A stretch of DNA of 54,343 nt from Nitrosomonas sp. (lineage in GTDB: Bacteria; Pseudomonadota; Gammaproteobacteria; Burkholderiales; Nitrosomonadaceae), in the NCBI GenBank assembly GCA_017994575.1, contig JAGOKN010000007.1, positions 1 through 54,343 of the forward strand, read 5' to 3'. Shown here piece by piece: positions 24,995 through 33,333 of this stretch (positions within the stretch are counted from its first letter, which is position 1; every line of letters starts with the position of its first letter). The translations under genes and the position numbers were made by a program. The notes under the pieces were generated by a model. That model had not been told where the DNA came from. It was given only the letters and a program-made list of their open reading frames with translations, and searched no databases.

Positions 24995-25708
24995 ATGCAA
25001 AAATTAAGCTTCACTATTCTAGGTATATTTCTATTTAACATCAATTTCTTAATGGCAGAAAATGTAGCACCAGTCAACAAAAATGAGAGAGACCAGGTTC
25101 GGGAAATTGTTCGACATGTTATAGAATCAAACGACGAATTTGTTAAGAGATTGCCACCGGATTATTTCAATCAACTCATTCATGGGCAGAAACCCATAGC
25201 TACGATGGTAACTTGTGCTGATTCCCGATTACACACCCATGCGCTAGACATTCATCCCGACGGCGATCTTTTTTTAGTCCGTAACATTGGCAATCAAGTC
25301 TCAACGGCAGAAGGATCAATTGAATATGGCGTGCGTCACCTACACACTCCCGTCTTATTTGTTATAGGACATTCATCTTGCGGAGCCGTTGAAGCGGCCA
25401 TGTCAAAGCCCACACATCTTGAGCCTTCGATTTGGCGTGAATTAGATACGATCAAAGTTACTGGCAATAAACCTGATGACCATACGCAGGTTAAAGAAAG
25501 TGTTGAGTCAAATGTGAATCATCAGGTCTCGACTGCCTTAAAGAAATATGCAGCAGAAGTCAAAGAAGGCCATTTGACTATTATTGGAGGGGTTTATGAC
25601 TTTCGCAATGACTACTCTCAAGGCAGTGGTCGCCTTGTCTTGATTAATGTTAACGGGGAAACAAGCCTGACAGAAATCAAGAAAATGCCAATAGTTAACT
25701 TCAAATAA
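24995..25708 (+). CDS. Exported beta-class carbonic anhydrase
   Basis: A 237-residue beta-carbonic anhydrase. A hydrophobic N-terminus (LSFTILGIFLFNINFLMAEN) looks like a Sec signal peptide, so the enzyme probably acts in the periplasm. The zinc site is complete: Cys74 with Asp76 and Arg78 in TCADSR, and His126/Cys129 in GHSSCGAVEAA. The RNIGNQV segment is also typical. It interconverts CO2 and bicarbonate. It stands alone, divergent from the riboswitch-led operon, with no carboxysome or transporter gene next to it. The secreted form is less common than the cytoplasmic one. Confidence 0.93.
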   Translation: MQKLSFTILGIFLFNINFLMAENVAPVNKNERDQVREIVRHVIESNDEFVKRLPPDYFNQLIHGQKPIATMVTCADSRLHTHALDIHPDGDLFLVRNIGNQVSTAEGSIEYGVRHLHTPVLFVIGHSSCGAVEAAMSKPTHLEPSIWRELDTIKVTGNKPDDHTQVKESVESNVNHQVSTALKKYAAEVKEGHLTIIGGVYDFRNDYSQGSGRLVLINVNGETSLTEIKKMPIVNFK

Positions 25709-25861
25709 ACAACCAACTTGTGGCGAGCAAGTCAGGAAAATGAGTGGATCAGGAACCTATTATGTTGGTGCCGGATTTAAATTAATCACCAGTGATGGTT
25801 GAAAATTGACCAAGCGTTATGTTGACATAGCATACTATATCGCTATAGATACGTCGGCTCC

Positions 25862-25932
25862 GGGCTGGAATGTTTTTTCTTGCAAATGCCGCTGTTTCAT
25901 AGCGTGCATTAAATAAATTCTCGATATATGCC
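25862..25932 (-). pseudogene. Remnant of a TonB-dependent receptor C-terminus
   Basis: Read on the minus strand the segment gives AYIENLFNARYETAAF, close to RIENLFNERYETAAF at the end of BtuB in this window. At the DNA level 36 of 38 bases match between 25885-25922 and 22467-22504. No open frame of receptor size surrounds it. It is a small leftover of a duplicated btuB-like gene or of a recombination event. Confidence 0.65.
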
Positions 25933-25958
25933 GGATTGGCGGTGATTCGGCAAAGGCA

Positions 25959-27218
25959 TTATCCGATTCGTCGAGCCAGCATCAGACCGACAAGACTGAA
26001 TACGCCTGCAATCGTCAGAAAAAGCCCGACGAGCGCCGTGCCGCCCATTTCGCTGAGTGCCTGCGCGGCAATCGGCGCAACTGCTCCTCCCAGAATACCG
26101 CCGGCATTGAAAGCTACTGATGCCCCGGTATAGCGCACTCGTGGAGGAAACAGTGATGGCAACCATGCGCCAAGAGGACCGTAGACAAAACCCATAATGA
26201 ACAGAGCGAGCGACAACACTATCCACACCAGCCATAGCGATCCCGAACCCAAAAGCGGGCCAAATATCAATCCCATGCCGATGGTCGCCGCACATCCCCA
26301 TGTGAGTACCCGCGCAGCACCCATCGCATCGGCGCACACACCAGAGATGATGATACCGAGTGCAAGGAACAGGATGGCAGCCAGTTGGACAGTCAGAAAA
26401 ACTTCACGATCATATCCCAGGGCAGTCGTGCCATGAGCAAGTGCAAAAGCGGTTGAAAGATAAAAAATTGCAAAACAGGCTACCACTGCGAAAGTTCCGG
26501 CAAAAGTGACCAGCGCATGATTGCGTACCAGTTCGTCGATGGGAACCGGAATCGGAGGTTCCTGTGCCAACGCTTGAGCAAATTCGGGCGTTTCATTGAT
26601 CTTCAGGCGCACCCACAGACCAAGCCCGACCAGAATGGCACTGGCCAGAAACGGAATACGCCAGCCCCACGCCGCAAATTCTGCTTCATTCAATTCCATG
26701 CCAATTAAAAGAAATAATCCATTAGCGGCAAGAAATCCAATTGGCGCACCCAATTGCGGAATCATACCGAAGCGTGCCCGCCAGCCCTGAGGGGCATTTT
26801 CAACCGCCAACAGCGCTGCGCCACCCCACTCCCCGCCCAGGCCAAGCCCCTGACCAAAGCGCAAGATGCACAACAATAGCGGCGCCACCCAACCGACCAT
26901 CGCATAGGTTGGCAAGAATGCAATTAACAGGGTCGACACCCCCATCAACATCAACGATGCAACCAGCGTCGATTTTCGTCCGATCCGATCGCCGAAATGA
27001 CCAAACAATACCGCGCCAAAAGGGCGTGCGATAAACGCGAGACCAAAACTCAGAAATGACAGCATTAATTGTGCTGCTGGCGAACTGGCCGGGAAGAACA
27101 ATGGTCCGAATACCAACGCCGCCGCGGTTGCATAAATGTAAAAATCATAAAACTCGACAGCTGTTCCGACCAAACTAGCGACAAGTATACGGCGGTGCTG
27201 ACGATAAGGACTGATCAT
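25959..27218 (-). CDS. MFS transporter, metabolite:H+ symporter (MHS) family
   Basis: A 419-residue, 12-helix major facilitator protein of the MHS group (ProP/ShiA/KgtP relatives). It starts with the group signature VGTAVEFYDFYIYATAAALVF and has FGHFGDRIGRKS between helices 2 and 3, then RFGQGLGLGGEWGGAALLAVEN. It carries a small organic acid, betaine or similar solute with protons across the inner membrane; the substrate cannot be read from sequence. It has no obvious operon partners. A shorter loop between helices 6 and 7 (INETPEFAQALAQEP) is normal. Confidence 0.88.
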   Translation of the reverse strand: MISPYRQHRRILVASLVGTAVEFYDFYIYATAAALVFGPLFFPASSPAAQLMLSFLSFGLAFIARPFGAVLFGHFGDRIGRKSTLVASLMLMGVSTLLIAFLPTYAMVGWVAPLLLCILRFGQGLGLGGEWGGAALLAVENAPQGWRARFGMIPQLGAPIGFLAANGLFLLIGMELNEAEFAAWGWRIPFLASAILVGLGLWVRLKINETPEFAQALAQEPPIPVPIDELVRNHALVTFAGTFAVVACFAIFYLSTAFALAHGTTALGYDREVFLTVQLAAILFLALGIIISGVCADAMGAARVLTWGCAATIGMGLIFGPLLGSGSLWLVWIVLSLALFIMGFVYGPLGAWLPSLFPPRVRYTGASVAFNAGGILGGAVAPIAAQALSEMGGTALVGLFLTIAGVFSLVGLMLARRIG

Positions 27219-27372
27219 GATTGGCTTTCCTTCGAATCTTCCGGATCATCAAGTATAGGAAAAAACACACTTTTTCAGGAAGGCGAAGATAGTGAACATC
27301 TGATGGTTTGTCAAACATACTGACAATCAAACAAAAATTCTTGGAATTCCCATAGTTAGATTGGCTAAAGGA

Positions 27373-28101
27373 TCATTGCTTACTTGAGGCATCTTCCACA
27401 ATCTCAATTTCTGCGACCATTGATCTCGAATGAAATCCATAGAAATTTCTGGGATTGGTCAATCGGTCACTATAATGCACCTTGACCATGGCAGCACTCT
27501 TAAGAACTGTGACTGCAAAATCATATAGTTCGGGATCGTCCATCACGAAATGGCGAAATTTATTGCCGCCATTACCTACTTGCATGGTCATAAAATAGCT
27601 TCTTATTTCACCCTTATTTTTAATCACATTCGTGATTCTTCCATACTCAACTCCATAGGCTATTTCTCTATCCAAGGTTCGGATGTCGCCTACAAAATGC
27701 TTTTGCTCCATGGATTGATGTTGACTGATTGGATAAATCGCTTTCAATTCATTCATGGAAGCGCAAGAAAGTAATGAACTTTTTTTAGGTGTCGTGAATT
27801 CCAACACGACATCGCGACCAATGAGATTCTCTATCTCTTCATAATGATCTTTCTCGAAACAAAATCGCCATGGATTGGATACCAGATTAGGGGGTTGATT
27901 TCCAAATTCAAAAAATGACATGCTTTCATTTCCCAAAAATATTTCCCCAACATACGCTCTAGTAATATTTTTATCGCGACTGACTGCACTCAATTGCCCA
28001 GAAACATACCCTTCTGTTTTAAAAAGATATGGACCAGCAATCGCCCACATGGGAACAGAAATAACAATAATCACAACCACTAATAAAAACAGCTTTTTCA
28101 T
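27373..28101 (-). CDS. Uncharacterised membrane-anchored or exported protein
   Basis: 242 residues. I do not recognise a domain. The N-terminus (KKLFLLVVVIIVISVPMWAIAGPY) is a signal peptide or single transmembrane anchor, and the rest is hydrophilic with mixed beta-rich segments. Two Cys (RFCFEKD, LLSCASM) could form a disulfide in the periplasm. It stands alone between the MHS transporter gene and a MITE. A GGA-type ribosome binding site lies before the ATG, and coding looks real from the signal peptide and even composition. Confidence 0.6.
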   Translation of the reverse strand: MKKLFLLVVVIIVISVPMWAIAGPYLFKTEGYVSGQLSAVSRDKNITRAYVGEIFLGNESMSFFEFGNQPPNLVSNPWRFCFEKDHYEEIENLIGRDVVLEFTTPKKSSLLSCASMNELKAIYPISQHQSMEQKHFVGDIRTLDREIAYGVEYGRITNVIKNKGEIRSYFMTMQVGNGGNKFRHFVMDDPELYDFAVTVLKSAAMVKVHYSDRLTNPRNFYGFHSRSMVAEIEIVEDASSKQ

Positions 28102-28635
28102 GATGCCATCCTTTTAATAATCACTTTTTTATTCAATTTTTTAGCCATCTACTCAGTTCATACTGCCACTTTAACTTAACTTAAATGAATGCGGGGTGAA
28201 CAGATTCGGGATTGAGGCTTTGTATCCAGGGGAGAATTGAATCTAAGCCGAGCATCTTTAAACATCCCGATTTGCCTAGGGAAACGCTGATTAATTCGGC
28301 GAACGAGATGAAGCACGAGGCGCACGGAACGCAGCAACCGAGACATATCAACATGATAGGCGAGGGAGCGAGTACCGCGCAACGAAGTGATTCGCTCGTA
28401 CAGTCAATTAATCAGCGTTTCCCTAGCAGAGCGGATGAAGTTCAAGCTGCTTTTCCTACTTTGTCACTGCCTCTGACAGAAATAGCAACGCGGCTTCTAA
28501 ATGAATAGAATTTTCTCGAGACTATCTCTATTTTAATTAATTTTATAAAGGATTATTCGCAGTAACGTGCTATAGTTCTGAAGTGACATTAAGACACTAG
28601 AAATATTTTTATACATTTTAAGGACGTTGCGATAA
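28102..28635. other. Intergenic stretch with MITE copy 1 and ORF remnant
   Basis: Contains the 143-bp MITE. The short flanking frame (28199-28508 on the plus strand) stays open through the MITE and ends IATRLLNE at 28508. Without the MITE plus one 4-bp duplication (147 bp) it would read KHPDLP directly into SRADEVQAAFPTLSLPL. I cannot name it; it looks like the C-terminal remnant of a gene. Confidence 0.5.
28280..28422. mobile_element. 143-bp MITE, copy 1 (YTAG target duplication)
   Basis: Terminal inverted repeats GGAAACGCTGATTAATT / AATTAATCAGCGTTTCC, flanked on both sides by CTAG (28276-28279 and 28423-28426), read as a 4-bp target duplication. It encodes no transposase. It is nearly identical to the copy at 39809-39951. 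Four-bp YTAR duplications and GG-starting ends are known for IS5-group elements, so an IS5-type transposase probably moved it (inference). Confidence 0.88.
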
Positions 28636-28785
28636 ATGAAAATTTCAGCATTTTTTGTATTATTATTGGCATTGACATTAGTTGCTTGTGGTAAACCAAC
28701 AGCACCAGAAAGCGCAAAATCAGACAGCTACGGCACAACCCATGAAGGTAAAGCAGCCGAAGGCCGCAATGAAGTTAAAGATTAA
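28636..28785 (+). CDS. Small lipoprotein
   Basis: A 49-residue protein. The signal peptide (MKISAFFVLLLALTLVAC) ends in a lipobox LVAC with the lipidated Cys at 18. The mature part is about 31 residues, hydrophilic and charged (KPTAPESAKS then HEGKAAEGRNEVKD). AAGGA lies about 12 bases before the ATG. Small entericidin-like or LPS-assembly-associated lipoproteins look like this, but no specific match is claimed. It faces the MFS gene 28902-30203 convergently, with a hairpin between them. Confidence 0.7.
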   Translation: MKISAFFVLLLALTLVACGKPTAPESAKSDSYGTTHEGKAAEGRNEVKD

Positions 28786-28849
28786 TAATCGCCTTAAAAC
28801 TTTTATTATGATTTTATCTTCAAGGTCGTTCGCTGACTGAGTTGGATAG

Positions 28850-28880
28850 CCTGTAGGAATCTTGATGTTTTTCCTACAGG
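28850..28880. terminator. Bidirectional terminator-like hairpin
   Basis: CCTGTAGGAA and its exact complement TTCCTACAGG (10 bp) enclose an 11-base loop, between two convergent genes. A-rich sequence follows on the plus strand and T-rich sequence precedes it, so it may stop transcripts from both sides. Confidence 0.65.
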
Positions 28881-28901
28881 AATCAAAAACAAAACCATCT
28901 A

Positions 28902-30203
28902 TCAATAACTAATCCTGGCTGTTTCCCGCCCCCTTTCTTCATCAACAGTAGCAAGAAATAACAAACCAAGAATAAAGAATATCAGCGTGCTCAATAGCGC
29001 TATGCGATGATTTCCTTCGAATGCGTAGATCATACCGCCATAGGTAAGCGGCCCGATAATGGCCGAAAGTTTGGTAGCCAACCCCCATAACCCAAAAAAT
29101 TCTCCTTGACGTCCGGATGGCGTAAATTGCCCAACTAACGCCCTGCCAGCCGATTGAGCGCCACCCAGTGCGATACCGATTAAATTGGCGGCGATCCAGA
29201 ATAGCGTCTCACTGACCGCAAGATATGCACAAATAATCGCAAGCGACCAGATGAGTAAGGTGATCACAATACTCCATTTAGACCCGATGCGATCTTGCAA
29301 ATGGCCGCACAGAAAAGCGCCCAAGGCAGCCGTCACGTTAACCACCATGATGAGAATGATCGTGTCCTGGGTTTTAAATCCCATCACTTCTTGCGCGTAG
29401 ACTGCCGCCAAGACGATCACAATGTGGATGCCAGCATAATAAGTCGTCAACGAGATTAAAAACCGAAATAAATCGGTATGCATCCTCGCCTGACGCAAGG
29501 TAGTTTTAAATCGATCAAACCCCATTCGTATCACATGCAGATCTTTAATGGATTGTGTCGCAACACTGCGTTCGCGCAACCAAAACAAAGTGGGCAAAGC
29601 AGCCACTCCAAACAACATCGCCACGATCAGCGTCGAAACAGGTACATAATGACTCGCATCCATGCCTTGATTTTCTGCATAAGTGATATACGCTAGGCAC
29701 AAAACCAAGGCAAGCAAGCCTCCCAGATAACCCAACGCCCAGCCATATCCGGAAAGCCGCCCCATCGTTTCAGGCGGACTGATCTCGGGCAGGAAAGCCG
29801 CAATTAGATTCTCACCGCTCGCAAACATAACTGTTGCCAGAATGACCAAAACCATGGCTAATGTGACATCACCAGGACCGACAAAACTCAATAGCGCTGT
29901 AAATACTACGCAGCCTAGCGTGGTTGCGACCAGAAAGCGCTTTTTTGCACCGCTACAATCGGCAATGGCGCCTACTATAGGGGCGCTGATTAAAACCAAA
30001 CCATTGGCAGCAGCGATTGTGAGCGTCCAGAGCAATGTAGCATGTCCATTGCCGCTATCGGCAGCGACCACACCCACGAAATAGGCATTGAAAATAGCGG
30101 TCAGTATGACGGTGGTATAGCCTGAATTGGCGAAATCGTACATGCACCATGCAAAACGTTCACGTCGGGTTGCTGGATCAGGCTTTTGGAAAGTGGTTGG
30201 CAT
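28902..30203 (-). CDS. MFS transporter, UMF1 (Atg22-like) family
   Basis: A 433-residue, 12-helix protein. The N-terminal RFAWCMYDFANSGYTTVILTAIFNAYFV is the hallmark of the UMF1/Atg22-like MFS group, and SAPIVGAIADCSGAKKRFL and GHLQDRIGSK are MFS loop motifs. QSAGRALVGQFTPSGRQGEFFGLWGL is also typical of this group. The bacterial members have no firm substrate; the yeast homologue exports amino acids from the vacuole. It lies 77 bp downstream of fumC in the same direction and could be co-transcribed. Confidence 0.85.
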   Translation of the reverse strand: MPTTFQKPDPATRRERFAWCMYDFANSGYTTVILTAIFNAYFVGVVAADSGNGHATLLWTLTIAAANGLVLISAPIVGAIADCSGAKKRFLVATTLGCVVFTALLSFVGPGDVTLAMVLVILATVMFASGENLIAAFLPEISPPETMGRLSGYGWALGYLGGLLALVLCLAYITYAENQGMDASHYVPVSTLIVAMLFGVAALPTLFWLRERSVATQSIKDLHVIRMGFDRFKTTLRQARMHTDLFRFLISLTTYYAGIHIVIVLAAVYAQEVMGFKTQDTIILIMVVNVTAALGAFLCGHLQDRIGSKWSIVITLLIWSLAIICAYLAVSETLFWIAANLIGIALGGAQSAGRALVGQFTPSGRQGEFFGLWGLATKLSAIIGPLTYGGMIYAFEGNHRIALLSTLIFFILGLLFLATVDEERGRETARISY

Positions 30204-30280
30204 GGAGAGGTTATACCGTGCATGTGCGATTTTGTCACGCTGAGATCTTATTCACTCGATCGCTTAATAGCTTCAGTACC

Positions 30281-31666
30281 CTATTTCCCTATCATGTCAC
30301 TGGGAATCACCCAGGATTCAAATTGCTGTTCGGTAACATAGCCGCTTGCGACCGCAGCCGCTTTTAGCGTCATTCCTTCACGATGGGCTTTTTTGGCTAT
30401 TTCAGCCGCCTTGTCATAGCCAATGTGCGGATTCAATGCGGTCACCAGCATCAGGGAGTTATGCATCAACTGGTCGATACGTTCAATATTGGCCTCTATA
30501 CCGACGGCGCAGTTGTCATTAAAGCTGATCATGGCATCGGCCAGCAAGCGCACACTCTGCAGAAAATTATTGATAATCATCGGCTTCATCACGTTCAATT
30601 CAAAATTGCCCATTGCGCCACCAATATTGATCGCCACGTCATTCCCCATCACCTGGCAGCACACCATGGTCATGGCTTCGGACTGGGTTGGATTGACCTT
30701 ACCCGGCATAATCGAACTGCCCGGCTCATTTTCAGGAATCGCAAGTTCACCAATGCCGCAACGGGGCCCGGATGCCAGCCAGCGAATGTCATTCGAAATC
30801 TTCATGAGTGATGCGGCCAATGTTTTCAAGGCGCCATGCGCATGCACCAGCGCATCATTGCAGGCCAGGGCCTCGAATTTGTTGGGGGCACTGATAAATG
30901 AAAGTGTAGTTAAACGAGATAGCTCAGTTGCCACCCGCTCGGCAAACTCAGGATGTGCATTGAGTCCGGTCCCCACCGCTGTACCGCCTAAAGCCAGTTC
31001 ATAGAGATGCGCCATTGAAGCCTGCACATGCTTCAATCCATGATCTAATTGCGCAACATATCCCGAAAACTCTTGCCCTAATGTCAGCGGCGTCGCATCC
31101 TGCAAATGTGTGCGCCCGATCTTGACAATGCCGGAAAATGCTTCGGCCTTGGTGCTCAGCGTTTCACGCAATACTCGAATGGCCGGATTTAAACGATGGT
31201 GTAATTCCTGGATTGCCGCCACATGCATGGCCGTTGGAAATACATCATTGGAAGATTGACCTTTATTGACATCATCGTTCGGATGAATTTTGCGATCTGA
31301 ACCACGCCCTCCTCCCAGCAACTCTGAAGCCCGATTCGCCAACACTTCGTTCATATTCATATTGGTTTGCGTACCGGAGCCGGTTTGCCACACCACCAAT
31401 GGAAATTGGTCGTCGAAATGACCGGCAATCACTTCGTCGGCAGCTTCGATAATCGCTGCGGCGCTGGCCGCATTGAGCAATCCCAAATCGTGGTTAACCT
31501 TGGCAGCCGCACGTTTGACCTTGGCCAGCGCATGAATCAGCGCCACCGGCATACGCTCATTGGAAATTTTGAAATTCTGCAACGAGCGCTGCGTTTGCGC
31601 GCCCCATAATGCTTCGGCGGGCACCTCGACCACGCCCATGGTGTCGCGCTCTTCACGGATTTGCAT
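30281..31666 (-). CDS. fumC: Fumarate hydratase, class II
   Basis: A 461-residue class II fumarase, which interconverts fumarate and malate in the TCA cycle. It shows the family signatures [50 protein letters not shown], and the catalytic Ser loop [16 protein letters not shown]. Unlike class I fumarases it needs no iron-sulfur cluster and is oxygen-stable. Length is normal for the family. The upstream neighbours are the toxin-antitoxin genes, in the same direction but unrelated. Confidence 0.97.
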   Translation of the reverse strand: MQIREERDTMGVVEVPAEALWGAQTQRSLQNFKISNERMPVALIHALAKVKRAAAKVNHDLGLLNAASAAAIIEAADEVIAGHFDDQFPLVVWQTGSGTQTNMNMNEVLANRASELLGGGRGSDRKIHPNDDVNKGQSSNDVFPTAMHVAAIQELHHRLNPAIRVLRETLSTKAEAFSGIVKIGRTHLQDATPLTLGQEFSGYVAQLDHGLKHVQASMAHLYELALGGTAVGTGLNAHPEFAERVATELSRLTTLSFISAPNKFEALACNDALVHAHGALKTLAASLMKISNDIRWLASGPRCGIGELAIPENEPGSSIMPGKVNPTQSEAMTMVCCQVMGNDVAINIGGAMGNFELNVMKPMIINNFLQSVRLLADAMISFNDNCAVGIEANIERIDQLMHNSLMLVTALNPHIGYDKAAEIAKKAHREGMTLKAAAVASGYVTEQQFESWVIPSDMIGK

Positions 31667-31747
31667 GGATTTTTACCTCTCTAAATGGGATGAATTAGGG
31701 GGATTGGTTGACCGGGATCGCAATTTTGTTAGCTCCAAGCTCGCCCT

Positions 31748-32080
31748 TCAATATGCGAGCTGATCCAGGGTAATACCCATAGCCGCTGCGGCTTTCTCAA
31801 GTGTTGCTTTGCGCGGGCGTTTGGAAGCTTCTATCTGTGCGTAACCGGCTTGCGTAATCCCCATGCGCTTAGCCATTTCCTCTTGCGTCAACATCAGGTA
31901 TTCGCGCCAGGCGGCGAGCATACTGACCTCATCCATGATGCGTTTACCGGCAACCTCGTTGGGGATCATGCCCGGACGTACCACGCCGGGAAGTTTGACA
32001 AACTCGGCATAAGGCACGACGACAAAAGCCGGTTTTCCGTTGCTATCCAAGATGGTTTGGTAATTAATAAGTGCGCTCAT
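31748..32080 (-). CDS. HTH-type antitoxin of a RelE-family pair
   Basis: A 110-residue protein. Residues 1-45 (INYQTILDSNGKPAFVVVPYAEFVKL) resemble a Phd/RelB-like N-terminal segment, while residues 55-108 form an XRE-type helix-turn-helix (MLTQEEMAKRMGITQAGYAQIEASKR). It is the antitoxin partner of the toxin gene just upstream, which it overlaps by 17 bp. It should bind the toxin and repress its own promoter (family knowledge). The order toxin first, antitoxin second is that of higBA-type loci. Confidence 0.85.
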   Translation of the reverse strand: MSALINYQTILDSNGKPAFVVVPYAEFVKLPGVVRPGMIPNEVAGKRIMDEVSMLAAWREYLMLTQEEMAKRMGITQAGYAQIEASKRPRKATLEKAAAAMGITLDQLAY

Positions 32081-32321
32081 CGCGTTTTTTCACCTCTTCA
32101 ATATCAATCACATGCACGCTACCGTCAAACTCGAAAAATACCCGATAATCACCAACCCGCAGCCGGTAGCTATACGCATGATTGGCGAGTTTCTTGACAC
32201 CCTGGCAATCCGGAAAATTAGCCAACAACTGAACTTCAGTAAAAATTCTTTTGCGCACGGCGGCAGCTTTGATTTTCTCAACCTGCTTAAGCGCTTTGGG
32301 TTTCCAGTCAATATCATTCAC
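32064..32321 (-). CDS. RelE/ParE-family toxin
   Basis: An 85-residue toxin with the RelE fold pattern: WKPKALKQVEKIKAAAVRKRI, then HAYSYRLRVGDYRVFFEFDGSVHVIDIEEVKKRDERTY. The YRLRVGDYRVFFEF strand and the final HxxD/KRDERTY end are typical of the family, whose members cleave mRNA on the ribosome. It overlaps the antitoxin gene by 17 bp, so the two are translated together. The pair is a stand-alone module between housekeeping genes. Confidence 0.88.
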   Translation of the reverse strand: MNDIDWKPKALKQVEKIKAAAVRKRIFTEVQLLANFPDCQGVKKLANHAYSYRLRVGDYRVFFEFDGSVHVIDIEEVKKRDERTY

Positions 32322-32414
32322 ACTTATTATTATAAGCCTAAAATAAGTGTTTTAACAAAAATATAAGAATTCAAGTCTCTGTGAAGCTTTATTTCTTGAA
32401 AAATGACAACAATC

Positions 32415-32451
32415 CGTAGGTTGGGTTGAATGAAATGAAACCCAACCTACG
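32415..32451. repeat. Inverted repeat, 13-bp arms
   Basis: CGTAGGTTGGGTT (32415-32427) and its exact complement (32439-32451) surround an 11-base loop. The GTAGGTTGGGTT...AACCCAACCTAC type is a known dispersed intergenic repeat in many proteobacterial genomes (general knowledge). It sits between the toxin promoter region and the gene 32482-32700, and could end that transcript. Confidence 0.75.
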
Positions 32452-32481
32452 AGCTGTAGGCGCGTCCCAGCGACCGGAGGG

Positions 32482-32700
32482 TTATGCCCTTCCACTTCCG
32501 TTACAACGCGGACATGGCTGACCAGCAGCACCAATTGTTCTTGCTTCAGCAATCAACCTAACTGATGCTGTTTCGATATCCTTTACTTTTTGAGCATCGT
32601 TGCTGCTAGGGTAGCGTACTTGATTTAGCCCCTCGCGTTTGTAGTCTTCAATGGCTTTTCTGGCGGCTTCGATTTTCAACAATACTTCATCACGTGTCAT
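32482..32700 (-). CDS. Small hypothetical protein with C-terminal CxxC motif
   Basis: 72 residues, mostly charged and helical (MTRDEVLLKIEAARKAIEDYKREG), ending GQPCPRCNGSGRA. The final CPRCNGSGR is a DnaJ-type zinc-knuckle half, found at the end of some phage and accessory proteins. I cannot name the family. Its start lies 2 bp after the stop of the membrane protein gene at 32703-33251, so the two form a small operon. Confidence 0.6.
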   Translation of the reverse strand: MTRDEVLLKIEAARKAIEDYKREGLNQVRYPSSNDAQKVKDIETASVRLIAEARTIGAAGQPCPRCNGSGRA

Positions 32701-32702
32701 TC

Positions 32703-33251
32703 TCAGTTACCTCCTTTGTGTTTTTTCATTTGCTCATAGGTGCGTGTCATTTCTTCTGAAACAAAGTCACGACATTTTTGATTGCGCTTCTCGAAGCCGG
32801 GAACAATTTTGTCACAACGCATTAGCTCATCATACAAGAGTACAAAATCTTCAAAGTGATTCTCAAAGATGATTTTCTTTTCAACAAGGCCATTTAGCCA
32901 TGACGATGCGGTAATAGTCATTGCTCGAACGGCATTCGTTACATCAGGGCCGACAAGACGATCACAATCGATCTCATGTACTCCTTCCCAACTACTATGA
33001 AGATTGAAAACGTAGTCATTCGATTGCTTTTGTGGTGAATGATGAGACAGGTAAAAAAGTAAACCGAAAACAAGCAATGAAGCAAATGTAAGGTATAAAA
33101 ATATCTTCATTATTTCGAATGTCTGGTCTGGCGACAACGTCGAAAAAATGGGAAGTGTTAGCCATTGGTTGTACAAGCTCCAAAAAACAAACGCACCTAC
33201 AGTGCCAAGACCACCCACTGCCAATGCGGCTTTCCAAAACTTCTCCATCAT
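32703..33251 (-). CDS. Hypothetical protein with two N-terminal membrane segments
   Basis: 182 residues. Two hydrophobic segments (AALAVGGLGTVGAFVFWSLY and FLYLTFASLLVFGLLFYLS) place the N-terminus in the membrane, and a cytoplasmic, helical C-terminal domain of about 110 residues follows, with Cys in EIDCDRL, RCDKI and KCRDF. I do not recognise the family. The ATG at 33251 follows TTGGAG at a suitable distance. It is transcribed with the small CxxC protein gene. The pair looks accessory, next to a toxin-antitoxin module and a dispersed repeat. Confidence 0.6.
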   Translation of the reverse strand: MMEKFWKAALAVGGLGTVGAFVFWSLYNQWLTLPIFSTLSPDQTFEIMKIFLYLTFASLLVFGLLFYLSHHSPQKQSNDYVFNLHSSWEGVHEIDCDRLVGPDVTNAVRAMTITASSWLNGLVEKKIIFENHFEDFVLLYDELMRCDKIVPGFEKRNQKCRDFVSEEMTRTYEQMKKHKGGN

Positions 33252-33333
33252 GCAATCAATCTCCAATAAAGAGCATAACGTAACATATACGACAAAATGT
33301 CTTATAAACTGGTAGCGTCAACTATTGCAACCC

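Noticed and set aside
25819-25850. Strong-looking promoter (TTGACA and TATAGA, 16-base spacing) on the plus strand
   Set aside because: No gene follows on that strand; AT-rich decayed DNA gives such matches by chance.
28176-28382. Minus-strand frame inside the MITE, repeated at the second copy
   Set aside because: It recurs only because the MITE recurs; no start signal or known domain, so not a transposase.
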